Positions 48,588-57,037 of a stretch of DNA of 64,000 bases are shown piece by piece. The translations under genes were made by a program, and so were the position numbers. This stretch comes from Nocardia fluminea. GTDB taxonomy: Bacteria > Actinomycetota > Actinomycetes > Mycobacteriales > Mycobacteriaceae. The DNA lies in contig NZ_PJMW01000002.1 in the NCBI RefSeq assembly GCF_002846365.1, forward strand, positions 4,154,001-4,218,000, given 5' to 3'. Position 1 is the first letter of the stretch, and every line of letters starts with the position of its first letter. A model generated the notes under the pieces. That model had not been told where the DNA came from and ran no database searches. It saw only the letters and a list, made by a program, of their open reading frames with translations.

Positions 48588-49814
48588 ATGCCGACCCCTG
48601 ACGAAACCGTCGCTCGCGCGATAGGCGAGCGCATCCAAAACATTCGCACGCGCACCGGGAAGACACGCGAAGTCGTCGCCGGCCTCGTCGGCCGGTCCGA
48701 GGACTGGCTACGCGATGTCGAGAAAGGGCGCCTCAAGAACCCGCCCGCACTCGATGTCCTGCTGCGACTGGGGCAAGCTCTCGGCGTGCGCGACTTGACC
48801 GAGATCACCGGCGACCATGAGCTGCTAGTTGGCATCGCTCGCCGAGCTGGGCACCCAGTAGTGCCCGACATCCGTGAGGCGATCGAATCTGTCGACCTCT
48901 CCCCAGCGGCATCACCGATCGATGCCGTCGAGCTACGCGCACGCGTCGAACGCGCGTGGAGGCTGTGGCACACCTCGGCCACGCCCCGTGCAGACGCCGG
49001 CGCGATGCTGCCTCAACTGATCCGCGACGGTCGGCGAGCGGTCCGCACGCTCGACGGCGAGGAGCGGCGAGCCGCGGCCGCCGCGCTGTCTGGTGCGTAC
49101 GCGCTGTCCGAGCAGGTGCTCGCGTGGGTCGCTGACGCGCCGCTGCTGTGGCTCGCGGCCGATCGGTGCATGTCATCCGCCGAAACCGCAGACGACCCGG
49201 TGACGCTGGCCTCTGCGAGCTGGGTACTCGGCAACGTCTGGCGCGCGACCGGCCGTGAGGATGACGCCTACCGTCTCGCGACCGACGCTGTAGCGCTGCT
49301 CGAACCGCGGCTCGACGGCGACCAGGAAGCGCAAGCCCTATGGGGTGCGTGCCACCTACACGGCGCGATCACCGCGGCGAAGATCGGCCGCGAGGGCGAC
49401 GCGCTGCGCGGGATAGATCAGGCGATGGGCATGGCCCGCGCGCTGCCCGCCGGATCGGCACACCCGTGGACGCTGTTCGGCGTCGCCAACGCCGAGGTGT
49501 CCGCAGTCTCGGTACAGGTCGAACTGCGCAAGTCGGGCGGCGCACTGGATGCGGCGAGCATCGTCGACCCCGACGCGGTGCCGAGTGTTGATCGCCGGGC
49601 ACGGCTGTGGCTGGAACTGTCCCGGGCCTATGCCCAGCAACGTGACTGGCTCGGAACACTGGGCGCGCTGCGCACCGCTACATCGGTGTCAGAGGAGTCG
49701 ATGCGATCCCATCCGCTGGCGCGGTCACTGGCCGTCGAGTTGGTCACGCACGGCGGCCGGATCACCGAGCGCCAGTCGCGGGCCCTCGCCGGACAGCTCG
49801 GCGTGACGTGCTGA
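48588..49814 (+). CDS. XRE-family regulator with TPR-like C-terminus
   Basis: 408 residues. The HTH is residues ~8-65 (AIGERIQNIRTRTGKTREVV, VGRSEDWLRDVEKGRLKNPP, LLRLGQALGVRDLTE). The rest is helical repeats (RRAAAAALSGAYALSEQVLA, ASWVLGNVWRATGREDDAYR, ARLWLELSRAYAQQRDWLGT), the layout of actinobacterial XRE-TPR regulators that can bind peptides. The last gene before the tRNA-Val fragment, so part of the prophage, though cargo acquired from a host is possible. Confidence 0.85.
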   Translation: MPTPDETVARAIGERIQNIRTRTGKTREVVAGLVGRSEDWLRDVEKGRLKNPPALDVLLRLGQALGVRDLTEITGDHELLVGIARRAGHPVVPDIREAIESVDLSPAASPIDAVELRARVERAWRLWHTSATPRADAGAMLPQLIRDGRRAVRTLDGEERRAAAAALSGAYALSEQVLAWVADAPLLWLAADRCMSSAETADDPVTLASASWVLGNVWRATGREDDAYRLATDAVALLEPRLDGDQEAQALWGACHLHGAITAAKIGREGDALRGIDQAMGMARALPAGSAHPWTLFGVANAEVSAVSVQVELRKSGGALDAASIVDPDAVPSVDRRARLWLELSRAYAQQRDWLGTLGALRTATSVSEESMRSHPLARSLAVELVTHGGRITERQSRALAGQLGVTC

Positions 49815-49836
49815 TGCGATTCGCGAAAGCCCCGTA

Positions 49837-49855
49837 GCCTACAACTTGGCCTACA
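49837..49855 (+). repeat. Direct repeats next to att core
   Basis: GCCTACA occurs at 49837-49843 and 49849-49855, 12 bp apart, about 40 bp inside the prophage from the tRNA-Val fragment. Spacing of about one helical turn is typical of arm-type integrase sites. Confidence 0.4.
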
Positions 49856-49892
49856 CCAACCCCTGTTTTCCCAGCTCGATACCCCTTGAGCG

Positions 49893-49939
49893 TCCGCCTC
49901 ACACGCGGAAGGTCGCTGGTTCGAAACCAGCTGGGACCA
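49893..49939 (+). other. attR-like site: 3' part of tRNA-Val (CAC)
   Basis: Anticodon arm TCCGC-CTCACAC-GCGGA gives anticodon CAC with U33. The variable loop is AGGTC, the T-arm GCTGG-TTCGAAA-CCAGC is perfect, and the acceptor strand TGGGACC plus A ends at 49939. The upstream 28 nt fold only weakly as a tRNA 5' half (two acceptor mismatches, no G18-G19), so this is a 3' duplication, as left by integration into a tRNA gene. The matching full tRNA-Val would be just left of the window beside the integrase. Confidence 0.75.
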
Positions 49940-49943
49940 CCCT

Positions 49944-49986
49944 AAAAGTGCAGGTCAGAGCCTTGTCGGCAATGGCCTGCACTTTT
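49944..49986. terminator. Inverted repeat after tRNA-Val fragment
   Basis: AAAAGTGCAGG (49944-49954) pairs with CCTGCACTTTT (49976-49986). Could end the tRNA transcript. The same GTGCAGGTCAG sequence also follows the tRNA-Ala remnant at 56898. Confidence 0.6.
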
Positions 49987-50006
49987 CGTGCAATATACGT
50001 GCAATA
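49987..50006 (+). repeat. CGTGCAATA direct repeats
   Basis: CGTGCAATA at 49987-49995 and 49998-50006, 11 bp apart, just beyond the inverted repeat. With the GTGCA motifs of that repeat they make four GTGCA sites within 55 bp of the core, a possible arm-binding array of an element to the right. Confidence 0.45.
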
Positions 50007-50132
50007 GCGTTCGGTACTAGGACGCTGAGGCGGGGCCGAATCGGGTCGCCAGGACCATGGGGATGCCTCGCGAATGAGTGATTCCGGTCACATGGCTCGC
50101 CGCCGCTGTCTGATGCGTCACTGGCTGGCACC

Positions 50133-50330
50133 TCAGTTGATCGGCCACATCGCCGCGTCGATGTCTTCGATCGCGATCCGGATCTGACCGCGGAATCTGT
50201 AGGCGGCAAGCGTGCCGTCAGCGATCATCCTTCGAATGGTGTCGGTACTGACGCCGGCTCGTTCGGCGGCAAATTTGATGGAGACATAGCGGCTCGGGTT
50301 CGGAGTCCGCTTGGCGCTACGCCGGGGCAT
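50133..50330 (-). CDS. Excisionase-like HTH_17 protein
   Basis: 65 residues from ATG at 50330. YVSIKFAAERAGVSTDTIRR, MIADGTLAAYRFRGQIRIAI and DIDAAMW are the MerR/Xis-type domain. Lies next to the tRNA-Val site and the GTGCA repeats, so it probably served a second element integrated there, whose integrase is not adjacent. Confidence 0.75.
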   Translation of the reverse strand: MPRRSAKRTPNPSRYVSIKFAAERAGVSTDTIRRMIADGTLAAYRFRGQIRIAIEDIDAAMWPIN

Positions 50331-50747
50331 GGCACGCCAACCCAACGTGGCCGCGAGTCTCATCGGGAACGTGGCATCCGCAGTAGTGCTCGCAGCAGAT
50401 GGTGTAGCCGCAATATCTGTGGTCCGGGTTCTCGCTCACCGCACCTTGGATGCATGGGCCGACCGGTAGCTCTGGTCTCCCGACTGCCGCTGTGATGGAG
50501 GTTGAGGAAGGCCTCGAGAGGGGGCTGGCCGTAAGTTTCGATGACGAGAACGGTTCGTTGGTAGTCGTGGATCGCGAAATATCCAGTGTGTACATCGGGC
50601 ACCTATCGGTGTATGCCCGATCAATGACTCTTCCCTCCTCTAGGAAACCTGATTGAGGAGGATTTCGCCAGCAACAGTCCGTAGACAGAGTGGAAGCGGG
50701 CGAGGTAGGACGCGACAACGAAACAGCCCATGCGAACCTCGCACAGG

Positions 50748-50777
50748 TGGTCGCAGGTTCAAATTCTGTCAGCCCGG
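50748..50777 (+). other. tRNA-Pro-like 3' fragment (old att site)
   Basis: T-arm GCAGG-TTCAAAT-TCTGT (50753-50769) then CAGCCCG (50770-50776), which would pair with CGGGCTG. The C1:G72 pair and sequence fit actinobacterial tRNA-Pro. It has a C-to-T change in the T-stem and G at the discriminator, so it is decayed. No 5' half upstream. The surrounding 50331-50880 has no convincing gene. Confidence 0.55.
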
Positions 50778-50879
50778 CAGAGAAAACGCATCTGACCTGG
50801 ACGGATTCATGCGGTCGTCGCAACACTCTCGACTGAGAGGTTGCGACGGCCGTGTCGTTTTCAGAGAACGTGAACACTT

Positions 50880-51559
50880 CGGTGACCAGCTGACCCGGCT
50901 CACCGATGCCGGAATACCGGTGAAAGGAGCCGCCGAATCGCTAGGGCTCGGCCGCGGCCGAGCCTGCGCGGTGCTACGTTCCGTCGGCCACCCGGTCGGT
51001 AAGCCTCGTGCCCAGCGGCCAGCGCCGGACTCGGCGGTGGTGGTGTCGGTGTGCGAGAAAACCGGCTCGGTAAGCCAGGCCGCGAAAGCGGTCGGCGTGT
51101 CACACTCAGTCGCTCGACGGCTCCTTGTCGCGGCTGGCCTGGTCGCCGCCGAGCGCGCGATTTGCGGGAAGCCGAGGCCAAACAACGGTTCCTGGAGCTG
51201 ATCGGTACGGGCTGGTCGGCTTTGCGCGCGTCGCGGGAGGTCGGTGTCAACGTCCGGACAGCTCGTGACTTGGTGCTCGCCGATTGTTCGTACCGGGTCA
51301 CGGTGCCGGTGCGGTAATCGACGACAGTGCCGTCAGGGTGGATCCGTCGCCCGTTGGTGTAGCGGATGCCATCACGCCTCTCTATTTTCAATCCCGAGGC
51401 GGGCTCAAACGTGAACTGGTGCAGGCACTTCGGTCCGGGAGGACGCGACGGAAGCCACACCTGTCCCCGGATCAGCGCAATCCGCGGTTCGTCATGATCA
51501 GTGACCGGCTCGCCGAGGCTACCGACCGGGCGTTGCCGGGCAGCTGGGAGGTGACCTGA
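50880..51559 (+). pseudogene. Scrambled IS30-family transposase remnant
   Basis: The N-terminal HTH part (GIPVKGAAESLGLGRGRACA, SVSQAAKAVGVSHSVARRLL) changes frame near 51165 and continues EAKQRFLELIGTGWSALRAS, REVGVNVRTARD. The next expected piece, RDGIRYTNGRRIHPDGTVVD and YRTGTVTRY, is encoded on the opposite strand (about 51380 to 51290). The + strand then resumes with LYFQSRGGLKRELVQALRSG and SDRLAEATDRALPGSWE, where the catalytic region has been lost. So the copy is frameshifted, internally deleted and carries a ~110-bp inverted segment. Cannot encode an active transposase. Confidence 0.75.
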
Positions 51560-51609
51560 TCATGGGCGCAGTGGAAGCTAGCACTCCATGCCGACGAAAA
51601 CAGATCGGG

Positions 51610-53325
51610 TCAGATCCGCGCCCCCTTTTCGAGATTGCACCGACGGCACAGGATTTGGAGGTTTCCGACGCTCGTAGCGCCACCTCGACTCAACGGGATG
51701 ACGTGATCGAATTCGAGGTAGTGGGCATCACCGCACTGGCAACACCGACCGCCATCTCGTTGCCACACCTCGGATTTCACGTCCGGCGGTATCGATCGGG
51801 TATCGCGATGGCCAGGAGCGAGAACTAATCGCTTCGCGATCCGCAGCGCTCCCTCCAACACCGCTGCAACGTATTCGGGATCGGGGACCCCGTAGGTTCC
51901 ACCACCTCGAGCGGTGGTCGCGGAGACGATGACGTTCCCGTACTCACTGGTGATCGAGACGATTTTCGACCACGGCAGCTCGGTACCAGCTCCGGCGCCG
52001 ATGAAGCGGAGCTTCTTGCTGCTACCGATCAATCTGCCGCTGTTATGGCGTGGTCCGCTGGCCAAGTACTTGATCTGTGACGCGTTGACGTCGACGTACA
52101 GCGTCTCGTCCGCTTCCAAGTGCAGGTTCGATCGCTGTATGCGAGGGAGCTCGCCGGCGCGGACCTGTGTCAGCGATCGGCCTCTGAGCATGCGCTGACG
52201 GAGCTCGTCGACACGTCGTTGGGCGGCCCCCAGGTCAATCGCCGCCTGAAGATCGGCGACGGCACGCTCGAAGTCACCGAGCTCATCGGCTTCGATTTCG
52301 TCGTCGGCGAAGGCGAAAGCGACTACACGTTCCAAGTAGGCGATGGCGAGGGGGCGCAGAGCTTCTCGGCCGCTGGCTTCATGGATCCGTTCGAAACGCA
52401 GTGCGACCCACAGCTCTTCCCATCCGCTGTCGCGCGGTCCGGACTCTGTCAGCACCCGCCAAGCCTGGGATCGCCACGTTTCCATGAATCTGTTGACGTC
52501 GGACTCACACCACCGGCACGGTGGCGGGCTACCGAACCGCGGGATCCGCCGTTCTCTGCCGCAGCGCTCACACAATGCCGGATCCGACGGAATCAGTTGC
52601 CGGGTGTCGTCGGTCCAACCGGTGCCGTTCCACCAGCGCAGCTGACCTGAGCCCGCAAGCTCCGGATACCAGCCCGGTTCCATCCGCGCCGGGGATGGCT
52701 GGGGTGCCGCGCCGTTAGGTGCGGGAACAGGCGATCCTACTGGCGGCGGGTTCGCGGGCGGGTCGTCGACTTCCACACCGAATTCTTCGGCAAGACCACG
52801 CAGCCCGTTCGCCCATCCCTGGCCGACCGCCCGGAATTTCCACGTGCCGTTTCGTCGATAGAACTCGCCGAGCACGATCGCGGTGACAGCCTCGGGCTGG
52901 TCGACCTCGAACGAGATCAGTGCGTCGCTCCCGTCCTGGACTGTCAGCGTGAGGTCCCGGACGTCGCGGAACGATCCCTCGTCAACCGATGCCGAGACGA
53001 CGATGCGGGATACCGCTGTTTCAACACTGGCGAGCGAGACCGTGAGAACGGCACGGCCAGCGCCGGATTCGGTCAGCGAGACCGCCCCTGACGGGTGGTC
53101 GGCCGCGTTGTAGAACACGAAATCGTCGTTCGTCCGGATCTTTCCGTTCTCGGCCAGGAGAAGCGCTTGCGGATCGACATCGCACTGCGATCCCCACGTC
53201 AGGGTCACCGCCACCGTCGATGCGGTGACCGCAGCATTTTCACCTCTGGAGAGCTTCACGCCGTGCACACCGCTCTTGCAGCGAATTCCGTTACGTACAA
53301 CGCCTTCCTGGGGCGGATGTGGCAC
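51610..53325 (-). CDS. TerD-DUF2510-Zn ribbon-TerB-like-PH-like-HNH fusion protein
   Basis: 571 residues from GTG at 53325 (GTG at 53268 possible). Order: TerD-type Ca-binding stress domain ~20-180 (VHGVKLSRGENAAV, VDEGSFRDVRDLTLTVQDGS, AVTAIVLGEFYRRNGTWKF); Pro linker; DUF2510 ~213-245 (MEPGWYPELAGSGQLRWWNG); Zn ribbon (CERCGRERRIP...CRWC); TerB-like helices (FAFADDEIEADELGDFERAV); PH-like beta domain (LIGSSKKLRFIGAGAGTELP); C-terminal HNH (CCQCGDAHYLEFDHVIPLSR, CRRCNLEKG). Ter proteins link stress sensing to DNA processing, and Ter-HNH fusions have been proposed as phage defence effectors. It lies in an element graveyard, alone, without other ter genes. Confidence 0.85.
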   Translation of the reverse strand: MPHPPQEGVVRNGIRCKSGVHGVKLSRGENAAVTASTVAVTLTWGSQCDVDPQALLLAENGKIRTNDDFVFYNAADHPSGAVSLTESGAGRAVLTVSLASVETAVSRIVVSASVDEGSFRDVRDLTLTVQDGSDALISFEVDQPEAVTAIVLGEFYRRNGTWKFRAVGQGWANGLRGLAEEFGVEVDDPPANPPPVGSPVPAPNGAAPQPSPARMEPGWYPELAGSGQLRWWNGTGWTDDTRQLIPSDPALCERCGRERRIPRFGSPPPCRWCESDVNRFMETWRSQAWRVLTESGPRDSGWEELWVALRFERIHEASGREALRPLAIAYLERVVAFAFADDEIEADELGDFERAVADLQAAIDLGAAQRRVDELRQRMLRGRSLTQVRAGELPRIQRSNLHLEADETLYVDVNASQIKYLASGPRHNSGRLIGSSKKLRFIGAGAGTELPWSKIVSITSEYGNVIVSATTARGGGTYGVPDPEYVAAVLEGALRIAKRLVLAPGHRDTRSIPPDVKSEVWQRDGGRCCQCGDAHYLEFDHVIPLSRGGATSVGNLQILCRRCNLEKGARI

Positions 53326-53610
53326 AACTCGGTCAACGGGCCCGCCGCGCTAATTCAGCAGTCGAACTCAGGAACGCAGGGCCTCCTGAGCGATGGTTGA
53401 TGATCCTGCCCGCCGACGAGGAACAGACGGCGATACGCGTGCTCTACCGTCGCGTGAAGGTGCGACCCGTTTCATACGACCAGTACCCACGGACTGACGA
53501 TGCCGGACATCTCGATCGGAGCAGGACATGCGCGAGACCACGCCGCACTGTTAGACCAACGGCAGCGAGTCGGAGTTGTCATGGCTCTGGGCAGCAACGG
53601 GATGCGCAGA

Positions 53611-54078
53611 CTACGGAAGAAGCCCGTCGAGCGCGGCCTGATATTGCGGAATCAAGGTCTTGTCGATCGGGCTCGGCCCATCACGCTTGAAGCGCAGCAC
53701 GATCGAGCCGTTCCTGTAAATCAGCGACGATTTCGACATGACGGTTGCGTACTTCTCCGCGGCCGCTTCGCCACCGAACTGATACACCGACACCGGATCA
53801 ATCGCGATCATCTGTGAACACCCCAGATCAGCGCATCCAGCTACCTTGGTGCGGTCCGCGCGCCCCGTGGCGGGAAGGCCCGCAGCCTCCATCGCATCGA
53901 CCACAGCAGCAGCGGTAGTGGCTGCGGGCGGGAGCGAGGATCTCACCACAGACGTCGCTGATGCCCAAGTGGATACCACCACCGTAGGAGTTACGAACAC
54001 GCCGTCTTGACCGGCGCCACTGCATGCGCCCAACCCAGCCGCCAAAGCTGTGATGCATCCAGCAACAGCTACGCGCAT
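53611..54078 (-). CDS. Lipoprotein of unknown function
   Basis: 155 residues from ATG at 54078, with AGGAG 10 nt upstream. Signal peptide MRVAVAGCITALAAGLGAC with lipobox LGAC (Cys19), then a Thr/Val-rich linker and a small domain with a CADLGC pair and VYQFGGEAAAEKYATVMSKS. Resembles mycobacterial/Nocardia secreted lipoproteins. Surface-anchored; prophage or host lysogenic factor unknown. Confidence 0.75.
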   Translation of the reverse strand: MRVAVAGCITALAAGLGACSGAGQDGVFVTPTVVVSTWASATSVVRSSLPPAATTAAAVVDAMEAAGLPATGRADRTKVAGCADLGCSQMIAIDPVSVYQFGGEAAAEKYATVMSKSSLIYRNGSIVLRFKRDGPSPIDKTLIPQYQAALDGLLP

Positions 54079-54313
54079 CACAACTGTTCTCCTAGCATGG
54101 CCGGTCTTCTGAACGGTGCCCTGGTCGACGAATAGTACCGTTCTGCAGAGCATTCCGACCTTGTCGAACTCGGACTCGTCGGACTCCTCGCGGAGTGATG
54201 CGTGTGGTAGCACCGTTCGTTTCGTGACCCCGCGAGCACCCTCGCCCCTGTCTCGTTCCGTGTTCGTTCGGATCCGCCAGTACTTGTCGGGCCCTGTCGC
54301 TAATGTCACGCGG

Positions 54314-55507
54314 ATGGACGCGGTGCAGGTACAGAAGAAGCTCGAGCTCTCTCCCGATGAGGACTTCATCCTCACCGCGTGGCAGTACCAGATGATGCAG
54401 CGCGACATCGCCGCGTCGAAGGGCAAGCACCTTCCGTCCAAACGCGAAATCCGTAACTCCTTTCGCGACAACGCCGTTGCGGCCATCGTGGCGCGCGACC
54501 AGGACGACTGGTCGCCCGCTGTCGCAGACGTGGTTCACCAGATCGCTGCGGATGGTGAGTCTCCGAATCTCGAGGCGCTCGAGTCCGCTGGGCCACAGAT
54601 CTCCTCGGTCGTGGCGAGACGGTCACGGGCCTTGCTTCTGCTGATCGACCTGTATGGGTTCGAGCCGTGGGTGGAGGGCAAGTGGGACAAGGCCGTCCGC
54701 GCTGAAGCTCTCGCCGCCGCCCATCGGTCGATGGATCAACTCCATCCCGAAGACCTCCCGGCGGTGGAAAACGCCTACAAGGACGCGATCAAGAAACTGT
54801 CCAAGGCAAGTAACTGGACCAAATACGCGCTCCTGGCGGGTGCCGGCCTCGGACTCGGTGTCCTGACCGGCGGCCTCGCCGCACCAGCAATCGCTGGAGC
54901 GTACGGAGCGCTTGTTCTTGGCTATTCGGGCGCGGTGGCTACATCGGCGGGCCTGGCCGCGATCGGCGGCGGTTCCATCGCGGCCGGTGGTCTCGGCATG
55001 GCCGGTGGTGCCGCGCTGATTACCGGCTTCAGCGGCGCCGCGGGAGTTGGGGCAGTCACGCTTGCGGGTAAGGCTGCCGGGTTCACGGCTGCTCGCATCG
55101 CCGCCGACGCCATCCGACTCCACGTCGTGACCCAGCTCGTGCTGCGCGATGTCGACGGCAACGAAGAGGCCGCAAAGGCCGTCATCGTCAGTCTCCGCGA
55201 GCGCGTGACAAGCCTGGGCAAGACCGTCGTGGCTCTCGCCGAGCGAATCGAAATCCTTCGTGCGCAACTCGAGACAAAGCAAGCAGAGCTGAACGCCGAG
55301 CGCGATCAACGCCAGGCCGCCGAGGATCGTGTCGCTCGCTTCCGAATCGTCGCCGACCGGCTCAAGGAACGAGTCACCGGACCAGAGAATGATGAACTTC
55401 AAGCCTTGCTCGCCGAACTCGAGCAAGTCGAGGGGGAGAAGAAGACCGTGGAGACCCTTGCCGAGGGGGTATCGGTCCTCGCTGACGACCTCGAGGAAGC
55501 AGCGTGA
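54314..55507 (+). CDS. Glycine-rich membrane protein with coiled coil (two-gene module, part 1)
   Basis: 397 residues. ATG 7 nt after a -10-like TAATGT, so probably leaderless. Residues ~1-165 are helical and soluble (LSPDEDFILTAWQYQMMQRD). Residues ~170-285 are a glycine-zipper hydrophobic block (YALLAGAGLGLGVLTGGLAA, AAGGLGMAGGAALITGFSGA). Residues ~300-395 are a charged coiled coil (AERIEILRAQLETKQAELNA). The layout suggests a membrane-inserting or pore-type effector. Its GTGA overlap binds it to the next gene. Family not recognised. Confidence 0.75.
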   Translation: MDAVQVQKKLELSPDEDFILTAWQYQMMQRDIAASKGKHLPSKREIRNSFRDNAVAAIVARDQDDWSPAVADVVHQIAADGESPNLEALESAGPQISSVVARRSRALLLLIDLYGFEPWVEGKWDKAVRAEALAAAHRSMDQLHPEDLPAVENAYKDAIKKLSKASNWTKYALLAGAGLGLGVLTGGLAAPAIAGAYGALVLGYSGAVATSAGLAAIGGGSIAAGGLGMAGGAALITGFSGAAGVGAVTLAGKAAGFTAARIAADAIRLHVVTQLVLRDVDGNEEAAKAVIVSLRERVTSLGKTVVALAERIEILRAQLETKQAELNAERDQRQAAEDRVARFRIVADRLKERVTGPENDELQALLAELEQVEGEKKTVETLAEGVSVLADDLEEAA

Positions 55508-56796
55508 GCGCAGCTGGCGGCAACTCCAACGAGCGGATCTCGCCGATCGATGACGACTACATCGCCAACTTGAATGCACTCACGCGCGACCTCGACGACA
55601 TCGAATCGATTGCCGCATCAGCGCTTTCGGACAAGCCGATCGAACACGCGGCCACACAGCGCATCGTGGGCGCCTCGACCGGCCTCACCTATACCGAACT
55701 CACGGACCATCATCGGCAGCGTCGCGAAGTCGAGGGGTGGGGCGAGGCCGATATTGCCGATATCCTCGACCCGATCGCGCTGCGGCAACTCGATGGGTGG
55801 CGGGCGGCCCAACGGGTTCCGTGGGAACGTGGCGATCTGGTCGTCGTGGGTGTCTCCGGGCTCATCGGCGCACTCGGAAACCTCTACGACAACCAGGTAG
55901 ACGCTGCAGTGCTCAGCGGCCTGTCCTTGTTGAAGAAGACCGACCTGTTGCGCCGGTGGGAGCGAGAGACTGCCCGACTGCCGATCGATTACACTGGTCC
56001 GAAATTCGGCGGTCCGGCACATCGCGTTCGGTCGGCCGGCCACGACATCGGCCGGTTCTTCGCCGCCCTCCATCAGATCCGCACGGGAACCTTCGAAGGC
56101 ACGTGGTGGGAAGACGGACAGCGGATGTTCGCCCAAGAGACGGTAACTCGCTCCGGTCTACCGTTCGCACAAGCGCCCGAACGCCATCTCGCAGTCGCGC
56201 TTCTGTTGAAACACTGGGCGGCAGATTTTGTCACCCCGATGAACTTGCCGCTGCCGGGTTGGACACTTCTGAGCGAGATGACGAACCCCGCCTTGCGGAA
56301 ATTCGCCAATGACGCTTACGCCGGGACGAACTCCGGCGACGGGTTGAATCTTCGCTCCGGAATGTTGACCCCGAGTCTAGGGATGCTCGCGACCGAGGTC
56401 GTCATCCGAACCCACACCCACCTCGGTGCATACCGTTCCACGGGCACGCCACGGCTAGCGACTTCCGCAGCGACCAAACACACAGAGATGCTGCTCGCCG
56501 CGCACGCCGCAGCCGGCGCGATCAGCCTGTCGAAGACCACCGCAGCCGCGATTGCTGGTGAAACCGTCGTCGCCGCTCGACATCTCAACATTCCGGTACT
56601 CATGCGGATCGGGATGCTCGCTTTGAAGGTCCGCTCCGACGCCGCGGCTCGTGCAGAAGCCGGAGCACCGTCGTGGGAACAGCTGCTCGCCGATGAAGCG
56701 GCGACTTGGACCCTGCCCGAGGCGCTCACCATCGCGGAACTACTGACGAACTCCGTCGGCCCATCGCCCGCCGACGAAGCGGTAGGTGGACGGTGA
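55504..56796 (+). CDS. Unknown protein of two-gene module, part 2
   Basis: 430 residues, GTG start in a GTGA overlap. Motifs: an N-terminal acidic helical region; a hydrophobic segment (LVVVGVSGLIGALGNLYDNQ); RSAGHDIGRFFAALHQIRTG, TFEGTWWEDGQR, LLLKHWAADFVTPMNLPLPG and LATEVVIRTHTHLG with conserved-looking His/Asp pairs. An alpha-helical C-terminus follows. The His-Asp pairs could form a metal site, but no known catalytic motif is certain. Ends 68 bp before the tRNA-Ala fragment, so the module is cargo at the end of an integrated element. Confidence 0.7.
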   Translation: MSAAGGNSNERISPIDDDYIANLNALTRDLDDIESIAASALSDKPIEHAATQRIVGASTGLTYTELTDHHRQRREVEGWGEADIADILDPIALRQLDGWRAAQRVPWERGDLVVVGVSGLIGALGNLYDNQVDAAVLSGLSLLKKTDLLRRWERETARLPIDYTGPKFGGPAHRVRSAGHDIGRFFAALHQIRTGTFEGTWWEDGQRMFAQETVTRSGLPFAQAPERHLAVALLLKHWAADFVTPMNLPLPGWTLLSEMTNPALRKFANDAYAGTNSGDGLNLRSGMLTPSLGMLATEVVIRTHTHLGAYRSTGTPRLATSAATKHTEMLLAAHAAAGAISLSKTTAAAIAGETVVAARHLNIPVLMRIGMLALKVRSDAAARAEAGAPSWEQLLADEAATWTLPEALTIAELLTNSVGPSPADEAVGGR

Positions 56797-56863
56797 CGCG
56801 GACTGGGAACGCCCGGCCCCTCCACAGCGTGCAGCTGATACAACTGAAACCCCGCACCGAGAA

Positions 56864-56892
56864 GGTCAGGGGTTCGATTCCCCTTAGCTCCA
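56864..56892 (+). other. tRNA-Ala-like 3' fragment (att core)
   Basis: AGGTC, T-arm AGGGG-TTCGATT-CCCCT (56868-56884), acceptor TAGCTCC and A92. U70 in TAGCTCC would face G3 of GGGGCTA, the alanine identity pair. No 5' half is present, so this is a duplicated integration core, not a tRNA gene. The integrase at 57038 lies immediately to the right and is transcribed toward it. GTGCAGGTCAG follows 6 nt later. Confidence 0.75.
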
Positions 56893-57037
56893 CATATGTG
56901 CAGGTCAGGCCATATTTTTGGTCTGATTTGCGGCTATGTGGTCACCAGTAAGTCCCCACTAATTCAATTGACGAGTGTCCGGCGGGGTTCGAGTTCGGCA
57001 GCGTATTTCGAACGGATTCGCGAGCGGTCTGAATCCG

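Noticed and set aside
49865..49939. Complete functional tRNA-Val
   Set aside because: Only the 3' part is sound. The 5' acceptor strand has two mismatches and several G-U pairs, and the D-loop lacks the GG, so it is treated as an integration scar.
1..49939. Prophage is intact and inducible
   Set aside because: All main modules appear present, but one end is outside the window and sequence alone cannot show function.
50317..50877. 186-codon leftward frame near 50.5 kb
   Set aside because: Ser/Thr-rich shadow sequence running through the tRNA-Pro-like fragment; no motif or start signal.
53326..53610. Possible small genes between the Ter-HNH gene and the lipoprotein
   Set aside because: Several short rightward frames exist but none has a ribosome site, motif or coherent composition.
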